Source: JADJPL01 sp049315745 (GTDB lineage Bacteria > Bacteroidota > Bacteroidia > Chitinophagales > Saprospiraceae). From it: a stretch of 13,734 bases of DNA. How positions within the stretch are numbered: position 1 is the stretch's first letter; each line of letters starts with the position of its first letter. The notes beneath the pieces are model-generated. The model saw nothing but the letters and a program-made list of their open reading frames with translations. It was not told the origin of the DNA and did not search any database. The translations under genes and the position numbers were made by a program. Positions 7,306-13,712 of the stretch are shown in pieces. The stretch covers positions 1 through 13,734 of the forward strand of contig JBMOJO010000085.1 of assembly GCA_049315745.1 (NCBI GenBank). Direction: 5' to 3'.

Positions 7306-9435
7306 TCATCCTTCTCCGACCCCGGGGATATTTTTTTTCTGCAACCATATCGCATTGCCGATGACCACAATATCGGAGAACGCCATGAACAGGGCGCCCC
7401 ACATGGGGTTGAGCAGGCCGATGGCCGCGATGGGGATTGCGACGATGTTGTATGCGAATGCCCAGCCCAGGCTTTGACGGATCGTAAGTACGGTGTGGCG
7501 GCAGATTGCGAGGGCTTTGGGCAGGTAATCCAGCCGCCCGTTCAGCAAGATAATCTGGGCCGACTGCATCGCTGCCTGGGAGGCATTGCTTAAAGAAATG
7601 CCGATCGTCGCCCTGGCCAATGCAGGGGCGTCGTTGATGCCGTCGCCGACCATTGCCGTAGGTTTTTCCCGGGCGTAGGCAGCAATCAGTCCGAGCTTTT
7701 CTTCCGGTAATTTTTCTGCATGGAAATCGCGCATCCCCAGCAGCATAGCGACCCGCGCCGTTTTGTCCCGATGGTCCCCACTAATGATTGCCGTTTCAAC
7801 GCCTGCCTCGGAAAGCTGACGGATAACTTCAGGCGCTTCGGCTTTTAATTCGTCCTCCAGATAAAATTCTGCCAGCAGTTGGTTATTGCGCGTCAGATAA
7901 ACCGATGCAGGGGAGGGGGGCTCCCCAGGTTCATAAATGACGCGACGGGACCCGACTTTATAAATATTGCCTGCTGAATCCTGTGCACTGACCCCGGTAC
8001 CTTTGTCCTCGAGTACGGTCAGGGGCTCGAGGACGATATCGTCTTGTTTAGGTTCCAGCGCATAAACCAGCGACTGGGCGATGGGATGGGAGGAATGCTT
8101 TTCCAGATGGTAAACCAGCGCGTTTACCCGCTTATGCTCCGGCGTATGATAGACAATATCCTGTATTTCAAACTGTCCAGTCGTCAGGGTGCCGGTCTTG
8201 TCAAATACAATCCGTTGGATTTTCGCAAAAATCTCGAGGGTTTGCCCACCCTTGATCAGGATCCCGTTCCTTGCGAGCCGCCCTACCCCGACCATAACTG
8301 CGGTAGGGGTAGCCAGTCCCATTGCACATGGGCAGGAAATGACCAGTACCGCTATGGCATTCATCAGGGATTTTTGGAAAGGTACTTCGAAGACGAGATA
8401 ATTGCCCAGGAAAGTCAATAAGGCAATACCGAGTACTACCGGCACAAATATGGCACTAATGCGATCGGCCAGCCGCTGAATGGCGGGTTTGTTGCTTTGG
8501 GCGGTCTTGACCAGCTCGATCATTTGCCCGAGCAGGGAGTCCTGTCCCACAGCAGTTACGGTTATCGTCGCATTGCCGCTGATGACGAGGGCACCGCCAA
8601 AAACTTCCTGCTGTACCGCACGCTCTACCGGAAGGCTTTCCCCGGTCAGCATAGACTCGTCGAGGACAAGGGCCCCGTTGAGGATCCGTCCATCTGCAGG
8701 GACTTTGTCGCCTTCATTGACTTGGAGGAGGTATCCGGGTTCGATTTCTTCGTAAGCTATCATCACGACCGTGCCGGAGGGCATGATGCGCCGTGCCCGT
8801 TGAACTTGTAGGCGGCCCAGGGCGCTTATCGCCATGGTCGTTTTGTCAACGGCTTTGTGTTCTATCCAGTTGCCCAGCAATACCAGGGTGAAAATCGTTG
8901 CACTCGTCTCAAAAAAGATGTAATCTGCCTCCCTGTAAATCAACCCAATGATGCTGTAAACGAAAGCCGACAGGCCGCCAACGAAGATCAGCACATCCAT
9001 ATTTGGGATACCCCCACGAAGAGAAGTCAGGGCACTCCGCCCGAAATGCAAGGCGCCGAGTATAAATACCGGCAGGCAGAGCAAGCCCTGTAGCAGGGGG
9101 TCGTGCAGCCAGGAAATATGGATGCCGGCAGTCATTGCAAGGTGGTTGAGCAAAAGGGGGAGGGTAAAAGCTGCGGAGAAAACGAGCTTGCGTGGGAGCG
9201 TCCACCAGGCCCGGCCGCTTTCGGGCTCGATCACCTCATAGCCCAGTTTGCGGATGCCTTGCTTCACATCGGCCAGGGATATCCGTTCCGTATTTTCCCG
9301 GAACCGCACTTCTTTGGTCTGGAAATTCACATAGACCTCTTCTAGTCCCTTGCGCTCGAGAAAGCGCGTGATGCCGGCTGCACAATTGGCGCAGTCCATT
9401 CCTTCTACCTTAAGCTCGACGATCGGTTTGCCCAT
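7306..9435 (-). CDS. copA: Copper-type heavy-metal P1B ATPase
   Basis: This 709-aa inner-membrane ATPase is predicted to move Cu+ (or Ag+) out of the cytoplasm or to cuproprotein assembly. One N-terminal HMA domain carries GMDCANCA (C15, C18). Eight hydrophobic segments are visible, with the CPC metal motif in TM6 (368-370). The actuator loop has TGES (264-267). The phosphorylation site is DKTGT (D412), the nucleotide domain has the SSHP motif (448-451), and the hinge is GDGINDAP (597-604). TM7 has the YN pair (662-663). TM8 reads MAFSD (684-688), where classical CopA proteins have M-x-x-S-S, so the second serine appears as aspartate. There is only one metal-binding domain and no adjacent copper chaperone or regulator. 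It is probably transcribed with gldC from a TACTTTTG promoter, with a leader of about 60 nt containing CCTGATCAGG. Confidence 0.95.
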   Translation of the reverse strand: MGKPIVELKVEGMDCANCAAGITRFLERKGLEEVYVNFQTKEVRFRENTERISLADVKQGIRKLGYEVIEPESGRAWWTLPRKLVFSAAFTLPLLLNHLAMTAGIHISWLHDPLLQGLLCLPVFILGALHFGRSALTSLRGGIPNMDVLIFVGGLSAFVYSIIGLIYREADYIFFETSATIFTLVLLGNWIEHKAVDKTTMAISALGRLQVQRARRIMPSGTVVMIAYEEIEPGYLLQVNEGDKVPADGRILNGALVLDESMLTGESLPVERAVQQEVFGGALVISGNATITVTAVGQDSLLGQMIELVKTAQSNKPAIQRLADRISAIFVPVVLGIALLTFLGNYLVFEVPFQKSLMNAIAVLVISCPCAMGLATPTAVMVGVGRLARNGILIKGGQTLEIFAKIQRIVFDKTGTLTTGQFEIQDIVYHTPEHKRVNALVYHLEKHSSHPIAQSLVYALEPKQDDIVLEPLTVLEDKGTGVSAQDSAGNIYKVGSRRVIYEPGEPPSPASVYLTRNNQLLAEFYLEDELKAEAPEVIRQLSEAGVETAIISGDHRDKTARVAMLLGMRDFHAEKLPEEKLGLIAAYAREKPTAMVGDGINDAPALARATIGISLSNASQAAMQSAQIILLNGRLDYLPKALAICRHTVLTIRQSLGWAFAYNIVAIPIAAIGLLNPMWGALFMAFSDIVVIGNAIWLQKKNIPGVGEG

Positions 9436-9444
9436 AATAATTTA

Positions 9445-9454
9445 CCTGATCAGG
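9445..9454. promoter_or_regulatory. Palindrome in the copA leader, possible operator
   Basis: CCTGATCAGG is a perfect 10-bp palindrome 10 bp before the copA start codon and downstream of its predicted promoter. A short palindrome could occur by chance. An operator role is a guess based on position only. Confidence 0.2.
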
Positions 9455-9500
9455 CCCGGCCGGAAATTCACCTCAAGCTTTGCTGATATCTTTTGGCTAG

Positions 9501-9508
9501 CAAAAGTA
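9501..9508 (-). promoter_or_regulatory. -7 box of the copA promoter
   Basis: TACTTTTG on the minus strand matches TAnnTTTG exactly and lies about 65 bp before the copA ATG in an AT-rich stretch. It is the same octamer as in the SRP RNA promoter. No TTG -33 element at the usual distance was seen. Confidence 0.6.
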
Positions 9509-9561
9509 ATTACTTATCTTCGTAAGGGGTTTTAATAAGCAATTTTTTTTTAACTACGATA

Positions 9562-9576
9562 TGGCGCTTTGCGCCA
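9562..9576. repeat. Short hairpin TGGCGC-TTT-GCGCCA
   Basis: A perfect 6-bp stem with a TTT loop, flanked by AT-rich sequence including ATAAT on its 3' side. It resembles the GGCGC-TTC-GCGCC hairpins at 13469-13491 and 13619-13641. Like them it stands a short distance before a long stem with a GCGAAGC apex, so the two loci share a modular order. Confidence 0.7.
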
Positions 9577-9590
9577 GATAATCATTTGAA

Positions 9591-9647
9591 ACCGCGTTTG
9601 GTTCACTGATTTTGCGAAGCAAACAAAATCAATGAATCAAACGCGGT
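9591..9647. repeat. 24-bp imperfect inverted repeat with GCGAAGC in the apex
   Basis: The left arm 9591-9614 and right arm 9624-9647 match as inverted repeats at 22 of 24 positions (ACCGCGTTTG... against ...CAAACGCGGT). The 9-base apex at 9615-9623, with the flanking G, holds GCGAAGC. It lies in the divergent copA/accC intergenic region. The two mismatches are transitions, so stem pairing is largely kept. Confidence 0.8.
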
Positions 9648-9650
9648 ATA

Positions 9651-9810
9651 GACTTGTTGCGATGGGATGCTCATGGGGTAAAAATGGCTCTTTTTCGCCC
9701 ACTCTGCGTCTTTTTTCGGTCACGTAGCAGTGCTGTGCTCCCTCAAAAAGCCTTCGCATGGACAAAAAATAGCTCACTTTTATCCTGCGGGAATGCCGTC
9801 GCAACATGTC
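9651..9810. repeat. 160-bp imperfect palindrome, MITE-like
   Basis: The termini GACTTGTTGCGA (9651-9662) and TCGCAACATGTC (9799-9810) are complementary at 11 of 12 positions. Aligning the left half with the complement of the right half gives roughly two-thirds identity with small gaps, including GTAAAAATG-GCT against ATAAAAGTGAGCT and a centre at AGCA-G-TGCT (9726-9734). Many differences are transitions. No convincing ORF lies inside and no target-site duplication was recognised. The low GC skew of T and A runs suggests a non-coding structured element. It ends 72 bp before accC. Confidence 0.6.
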
Positions 9811-9835
9811 TGTTCGGAAAAATATTTACCGCCGG

Positions 9836-9860
9836 GGCGCTGAAGGGGTCAGTCAGCGCC
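9836..9860 (+). promoter_or_regulatory. Leader hairpin upstream of accC
   Basis: GGCGCTGA (9836-9843) and TCAGCGCC (9853-9860) form a perfect 8-bp stem with a 9-nt loop, 22 bp before the accC start. No T-tract follows on either strand, so a classical terminator is unlikely. It might affect message stability or translation, or simply be another repeat-derived hairpin. No TAnnTTTG promoter was found between the 160-bp palindrome and accC. Confidence 0.4.
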
Positions 9861-9882
9861 AAAAAGATGAGAAAATCCAGCT

Positions 9883-11352
9883 ATGAAAAAAATACTTATT
9901 GCAAACCGCGGGGAGATCGCTTTGCGCATTATGCGGACGGCCAGGAAAATGGGTATTCCCGTTGTTGCGGTATATTCCTCGGCAGACCGAAATGCCCCGC
10001 ACGTGCGTTTTGCAGAGGAAGCGGTCCTCATCGGCCCACCGCCGTCCGGCCAGTCTTATCTGAGGGCAGAAAAAATCATCGAAGCAGCTATACAGACCGG
10101 GGCGGATGCCATTCATCCCGGCTATGGGTTTCTGAGCGAAAACAGCGCATTTGCCGCACAATGCGCCGCAAACAACCTGACCTTTATCGGCCCGAGCGCA
10201 TTCTCGATTGAAATCATGGGCAGCAAACTTGCGGCCAAAGAGGCCGTCAGGCACTACGATATCCCGATGGTGCCAGGGGTTGATCACGCAATATCCGATG
10301 AGCTGGAAGCCCTTGCAGTTGCCCGCGAAGTGGGCTATCCTGTCCTGATTAAAGCTTCCGCAGGTGGAGGAGGTAAAGGGATGCGCATCGTGAATGCCGA
10401 ATCGGAATTAAAAGAACAGATGGAGCGGGCAATCAGCGAGGCAAGCTCAGCTTTCGGAGATGGTTCTGTTTTTATCGAAAAATACATTAACGCGCCCAGG
10501 CATATCGAAATCCAGGTACTGGCCGATCAGCATGGAAATATCGTGTATCTCTTCGAACGCGAATGTAGTGTACAGCGGCGGCATCAGAAAGTACTGGAGG
10601 AAGCGCCCTCGGCAGTGCTCACCCCGGAAGTCCGTAAAGCAATGGGGGAGGCCGCAGTGAAAGTGGCACGTGCCGCTGATTATCTGGGCGCCGGAACCGT
10701 CGAGTTTCTGGTAGATAAAGACCTCAACTTCTATTTTCTCGAAATGAATACCCGCCTGCAGGTAGAGCACCCCGTCACAGAGATGATTACCGGCCTCGAC
10801 CTGGTGGAACAGCAAATCCGGATTGCCAGGGGGGAGGCCCTCGCCTTTCGGCAGGAAGACCTGCGCATCCATGGTCATGCCCTCGAGTTGCGGGTGTATG
10901 CAGAAGACCCACTGAACAACTTCCTGCCCAGTGTTGGCAAACTCGAGGTTTATCAAAAACCGATCGGGGAGAACATACGCCTCGACGATGGTTTTGAAGA
11001 GGGTATGGAAGTACCCATCTACTACGACCCGATGATCTCAAAACTCTGCACCTTCGGGGTTACGCGAGAAGCGGCGATCGGAAGGATGCTGGAGGCGATT
11101 GCCATGTACCGTATCGAAGGGGTTGCCACAACACTGCCCTTCGGCAAATTTGTCTGCCAGCATCCGGCATTTACCTCCGGGAATTTCGATACGCATTTTG
11201 TGTCCAGGTATTTTACGCCGGAAGGGATCGCAAACGATGCGGAAGCCGAAGCGGAAGTTGCTGCGCGGCTCGCACTCAGGCTATTTCGGCAAGAGCGCGC
11301 TACGCTGACCGTCCCCCGTCCGGGTGAGCCGAACTGGGGCCTGATGCGTTGA
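9883..11352 (+). CDS. accC: Biotin carboxylase subunit of acetyl/propionyl-CoA carboxylase
   Basis: A 489-aa ATP-grasp enzyme predicted to carboxylate the biotin of a separate carrier protein, using ATP and bicarbonate, for acetyl-CoA or propionyl-CoA carboxylase. It starts MKKILIANRGEIALRIMRTA as the family does. The ATP-binding glycine-rich loop is KASAGGGGKGMR (157-168). Residues matching E. coli AccC catalytic and metal positions are all present: H207, E274, E287, N289, R291, Q293-V294-E295 (in EMNTRLQVEHPVTE) and R337. The length exceeds E. coli AccC (about 450 aa), but the extra C-terminal tail has no MKM biotin-attachment motif, so no carrier domain is fused. No accB, accA/D or carboxyltransferase gene is in the window, so the substrate cannot be decided. 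It stands alone and converges on the esterase gene, with stops 8 bp apart and no visible terminator. Confidence 0.95.
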   Translation: MKKILIANRGEIALRIMRTARKMGIPVVAVYSSADRNAPHVRFAEEAVLIGPPPSGQSYLRAEKIIEAAIQTGADAIHPGYGFLSENSAFAAQCAANNLTFIGPSAFSIEIMGSKLAAKEAVRHYDIPMVPGVDHAISDELEALAVAREVGYPVLIKASAGGGGKGMRIVNAESELKEQMERAISEASSAFGDGSVFIEKYINAPRHIEIQVLADQHGNIVYLFERECSVQRRHQKVLEEAPSAVLTPEVRKAMGEAAVKVARAADYLGAGTVEFLVDKDLNFYFLEMNTRLQVEHPVTEMITGLDLVEQQIRIARGEALAFRQEDLRIHGHALELRVYAEDPLNNFLPSVGKLEVYQKPIGENIRLDDGFEEGMEVPIYYDPMISKLCTFGVTREAAIGRMLEAIAMYRIEGVATTLPFGKFVCQHPAFTSGNFDTHFVSRYFTPEGIANDAEAEAEVAARLALRLFRQERATLTVPRPGEPNWGLMR

Positions 11353-11360
11353 TTTTGCCA

Positions 11361-13295
11361 TCACCAGTTGTCCGTCCTGAACGGCTCCGCCGGAAATCCT
11401 TCCGCATTAAATAAGTTGGCCACAACAGGGCTGTTTGCCCAGGCATACCGAACGGCTACGGGAACGGGCACTTCCCGGGCGCGGAGGGTTACCCTCCCGC
11501 TTTCGATAAAGGCTTCTGCCCAATAAAATTTTTTATCTGCTCCCGCGATGGCAAAATGTTTCAAAGGACCATCTTTGGCAACTAACCCGCTTCCGGTCTG
11601 ATCAAATTCCAAAATAATCCGATCCCCTTCTATTCGATGGGTTTTAAGCCGTGGTCCGGATGAAACTTCCTGCTTATCCTGGGCATACACCATCCGCATA
11701 GCTTCTGCTGCAAGCCGCTCGCCAACTTCCTTTTTCTGCTTGGGGTGAATATCGTTGGGATCGCCGATGTCAATGGTGACTGCCATGGCTGTGTTGGGCA
11801 GGGTGCGCGTCTTCGCCTGCGCTTCCCGGAGCATCGCCCAGTTACTTGCTGCCGGTTCTGTCAGTACCTTGCCATAAGAGGAAAGCTGGACGAAGAGGAA
11901 GGGAAAATCGCCCTGCCCCCAGCGGTTGCGCCAGTCCTGGATCATGGCCGGGAAGAGGGAACGGTATTCCGCAGCCCTGTCGGCATTGCTTTCGCCCTGG
12001 TACCAGATAGCGCCCCGGATGGATAGCGGCAACAACGGGGCAATCATGGCATTATACAGAACTGCCGGCTGCACTTGCATAGGCCCGGGGCCGGTTTCGA
12101 CCTGTTCCAGCGATGCGAACCATTGGTATTTGGCATTCCCGGCGAGCGGGAAGCTTCGGGACTGCACCTCCAGCCGAAACTTGTCGGGCTGGTCGGCGAG
12201 GCCACCGCCTCCGGCATTGTCTTGCACCCGAATGGCGAGGATATTTTTACCTTTCCGCAACAAACCTTTTGGAATGCTGTACTGCCGGGGAACGTTCCAC
12301 TGGTTATCGGTGCCTATCCACTTGTCGTTCAGATAAGTAGAATCCGCATCATCTATAGCGGGCAGGTAAAGGGTCGCAGGTTTTCCTGCCTGTGCTGTGT
12401 TCAGTTCGAAAGAAAATCGGTACACCATCACCCCATCGAGGCTGCCGAAGCCCTGTTGTTCCCAGGATTTGGGCATTTTGACCTGCTGCCACTCGCTGTC
12501 GTCAAAATCCGGCTGAAGGGCACGTTGGATATCTCCCTGTTTATCGCGAAGCGCCTGGAGGTAGGCTTCCTGTTTTTGTTGCCGTTGACGTGCGGCTTCC
12601 TGAAGGTTCAGTGGTTTGATTTTTTGGATATAGGTGTCGGTATAAGCAGGGAAAGGATGCAGCGCTTCAAAGCTGGTCCAGGATTCAGCGGGAGTGCCGC
12701 CCCAACTGGTAATGATCAGCCCAACGGGGACCTGGAGTTTTTCCTGGAGGTAACGGGCATAAAAATAGGCCACCGCAGAGCATTCTGGCAGGGTTTCCGG
12801 ATTGATGGGAGACCAGGGCTTTTCCAGCTTTGCATCTTGCTGAGGGGTATTTGCGAATGCCCTTTCCAGGGTAACATAGCGGATTTGATCGTTTTTTGCC
12901 GTCTGGAGTTCTTCCCGGTAAGTATCGCCGATCCAGTTCATGCGCCATTCCATATTGCTTTGCCCGCTACAAATCCAAACCTCGCCGAGGAGGATGTCCT
13001 CGAGCAGGATTTGTTCAGTTCCGGCAGAGATGCGCATTGCCCCTCCTTTTCCGGCCCTGGCAGGCGCCAGAAAAACTTCCCATTTGCCCTGTGCATCGGC
13101 AAAAGCAGGGTAGGTTTTTTGCATGAATTCTACCTGGACGAATTGTCCCGGGCTTGCCCATCCCCATATCCGATTGGTTTTTTGCTGCTGCAAAACCATT
13201 CCGGAGGAAAGGAAAGCGGGTATGCGCAACTGGGCGCAGAAAGGTTGGGCAATGCCAAAAAACAGGAACAGAAAAAGAAAATATTTTTTTAGCAT
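11361..13295 (-). CDS. Secreted sialate O-acetylesterase-like SGNH hydrolase
   Basis: A 644-aa protein with a signal peptide (MLKKYFLFLFLFFGIAQPFCA, likely cleaved after residue 21), so it acts in the periplasm or outside the cell. The SGNH catalytic domain is in two parts: GEVWICSGQSNMEW with nucleophile S113, SWGGTPAESW (197-206), GAIWYQGESN (428-437), and the DIHP motif with the probable catalytic H517. Between the parts, about residues 262-380, lies a beta-galactosidase-like jelly-roll insert (DFDDSEWQQVKMP, YLNDKWIG, GKNILAIRVQDN). This layout is typical of bacterial sialate O-acetylesterases, which remove acetyl groups from sialic acid, but relatives also deacetylate xylan or other glycans. 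No sialidase, SusC/SusD or other glycan gene adjoins it. The C-terminus lacks an obvious type IX sorting domain. No promoter was recognised upstream. Confidence 0.93.
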   Translation of the reverse strand: MLKKYFLFLFLFFGIAQPFCAQLRIPAFLSSGMVLQQQKTNRIWGWASPGQFVQVEFMQKTYPAFADAQGKWEVFLAPARAGKGGAMRISAGTEQILLEDILLGEVWICSGQSNMEWRMNWIGDTYREELQTAKNDQIRYVTLERAFANTPQQDAKLEKPWSPINPETLPECSAVAYFYARYLQEKLQVPVGLIITSWGGTPAESWTSFEALHPFPAYTDTYIQKIKPLNLQEAARQRQQKQEAYLQALRDKQGDIQRALQPDFDDSEWQQVKMPKSWEQQGFGSLDGVMVYRFSFELNTAQAGKPATLYLPAIDDADSTYLNDKWIGTDNQWNVPRQYSIPKGLLRKGKNILAIRVQDNAGGGGLADQPDKFRLEVQSRSFPLAGNAKYQWFASLEQVETGPGPMQVQPAVLYNAMIAPLLPLSIRGAIWYQGESNADRAAEYRSLFPAMIQDWRNRWGQGDFPFLFVQLSSYGKVLTEPAASNWAMLREAQAKTRTLPNTAMAVTIDIGDPNDIHPKQKKEVGERLAAEAMRMVYAQDKQEVSSGPRLKTHRIEGDRIILEFDQTGSGLVAKDGPLKHFAIAGADKKFYWAEAFIESGRVTLRAREVPVPVAVRYAWANSPVVANLFNAEGFPAEPFRTDNW

Positions 13296-13379
13296 GGCTA
13301 AGAAATTTTAAAGGCGCGTTATTTTGTCTCTATTTATGAGGTTATTATCTTACAGAATAATGGGGTTGTGTAAAAGGTC

Positions 13380-13402
13380 TTCTGCCGCCTGCGGCGGCAG
13401 AA
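13380..13402. repeat. 10-bp hairpin TTCTGCCGCC-TGC-GGCGGCAGAA
   Basis: Perfect arms at 13380-13389 and 13393-13402 around a TGC loop. On the minus strand the apex is GCC-GCA-GGC, the same as at 34-36, so it is an inverted member of that hairpin type. Confidence 0.85.
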
Positions 13403-13408
13403 TATTAT

Positions 13409-13464
13409 TTTAAAACCGACGTGTTTTTCATGATTTTGCGAAGCAAAATCATGTCGGTTTTAAA
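13409..13464. repeat. Two-part stem with GCGAAGC apex and one-sided bulge
   Basis: The inner 11-bp perfect stem CATGATTTTGC/GCAAAATCATG (13429-13439, 13443-13453) closes a GAA loop. An outer 11-bp stem pairs 13409-13419 with 13454-13464. Nine unpaired bases (13420-13428, CGTGTTTTT) lie only on the left, as though the matching part of the right arm had been deleted. Confidence 0.82.
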
Positions 13465-13493
13465 CTTAAATTTGGCGCTTCGCGCCAAATTAT
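13453..13493 (+). repeat. 41-bp direct repeat, copy 1
   Basis: Bases 13453-13493 are identical to 13603-13643, exactly 150 bp away. The repeat joins the right foot of one long stem to the following GGCGC-TTC-GCGCC hairpin (10-bp stem, 13469-13478 with 13482-13491). An exact TAnnTTTG match, TATCTTTG, overlaps its end at 13491-13498 and could act as a plus-strand promoter, or be chance. Confidence 0.85.
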
Positions 13494-13510
13494 CTTTGGA
13501 TGGAGGTTGT

Positions 13511-13527
13511 GTGAAAAGTCTTTTCAC
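13511..13527. repeat. 7-bp palindrome GTGAAAA-GTC-TTTTCAC
   Basis: Perfect 7-bp arms around GTC. It is followed by GGCGCTTCGTGTCGAATTATG (13528-13548), which looks like a decayed copy of the GGCGC-TTC-GCGCC-AAATTAT hairpin, with the right arm no longer complementary. Confidence 0.6.
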
Positions 13528-13565
13528 GGCGCTTCGTGTCGAATTATGTTTTGTGAGACACATCG

Positions 13566-13598
13566 TTTTCATGATTTCGCGAAGCGAAATCATGAAAA
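13566..13598. repeat. 15-bp perfect stem with GCGAAGC apex
   Basis: TTTTCATGATTTCGC (13566-13580) pairs perfectly with 13584-13598 around GAA (13581-13583). The right arm and its continuation, 13584-13614, match the complement of the left arm of the upstream stem (13409-13439) at 30 of 31 positions. The sequence before the left arm (TTTTGTGAGACACATCG) instead resembles the left arm of the 13645-13711 stem. Confidence 0.85.
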
Positions 13599-13602
13599 AC
13601 AC

Positions 13603-13643
13603 GTCGGTTTTAAACTTAAATTTGGCGCTTCGCGCCAAATTAT
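13603..13643 (+). repeat. 41-bp direct repeat, copy 2
   Basis: Identical to 13453-13493. It contains the second GGCGC-TTC-GCGCC hairpin, with 10-bp arms at 13619-13628 and 13632-13641. On the minus strand the loop reads GAA. Confidence 0.85.
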
Positions 13644-13644
13644 A

Positions 13645-13711
13645 TTTTGATAGACACATCATTTTTGAAATTTCGCGAAGCGAAATTTCAAAAATGATGT
13701 GTCTATCAAAA
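13645..13711. repeat. Perfect 32-bp stem with GAA loop
   Basis: Arms 13645-13676 (TTTTGATAGACACATC...) and 13680-13711 are complementary at all 32 positions around GAA (13677-13679); the apex is GCGAAGC. The absence of any mismatch suggests recent formation or active repair or selection for the cruciform. No T-tract specific to one strand follows, so a simple terminator role is not indicated. Confidence 0.92.
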
Positions 13712-13712
13712 C

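Noticed and set aside
7277..7402. 42-residue N-terminal extension of GldC overlapping copA
   Set aside because: It reads through the copA 3' end in another frame, is arginine-rich and lacks GldC likeness. The ATG at 7276 fits the family length.
12075..13292. Plus-strand 405-codon open frame opposite the esterase
   Set aside because: It lies wholly antisense to a well-supported gene with clear SGNH motifs; its peptide is unrecognisable, as expected of a complementary-strand shadow.
13405..13662. Minus-strand 85-codon open frame with the peptide NLARSAKFKFKTD repeated
   Set aside because: It is a translation of the hairpin island. The peptide repeats only because the 41-bp direct repeat has a 150-bp period, a multiple of three. 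There is no family likeness or start signal.
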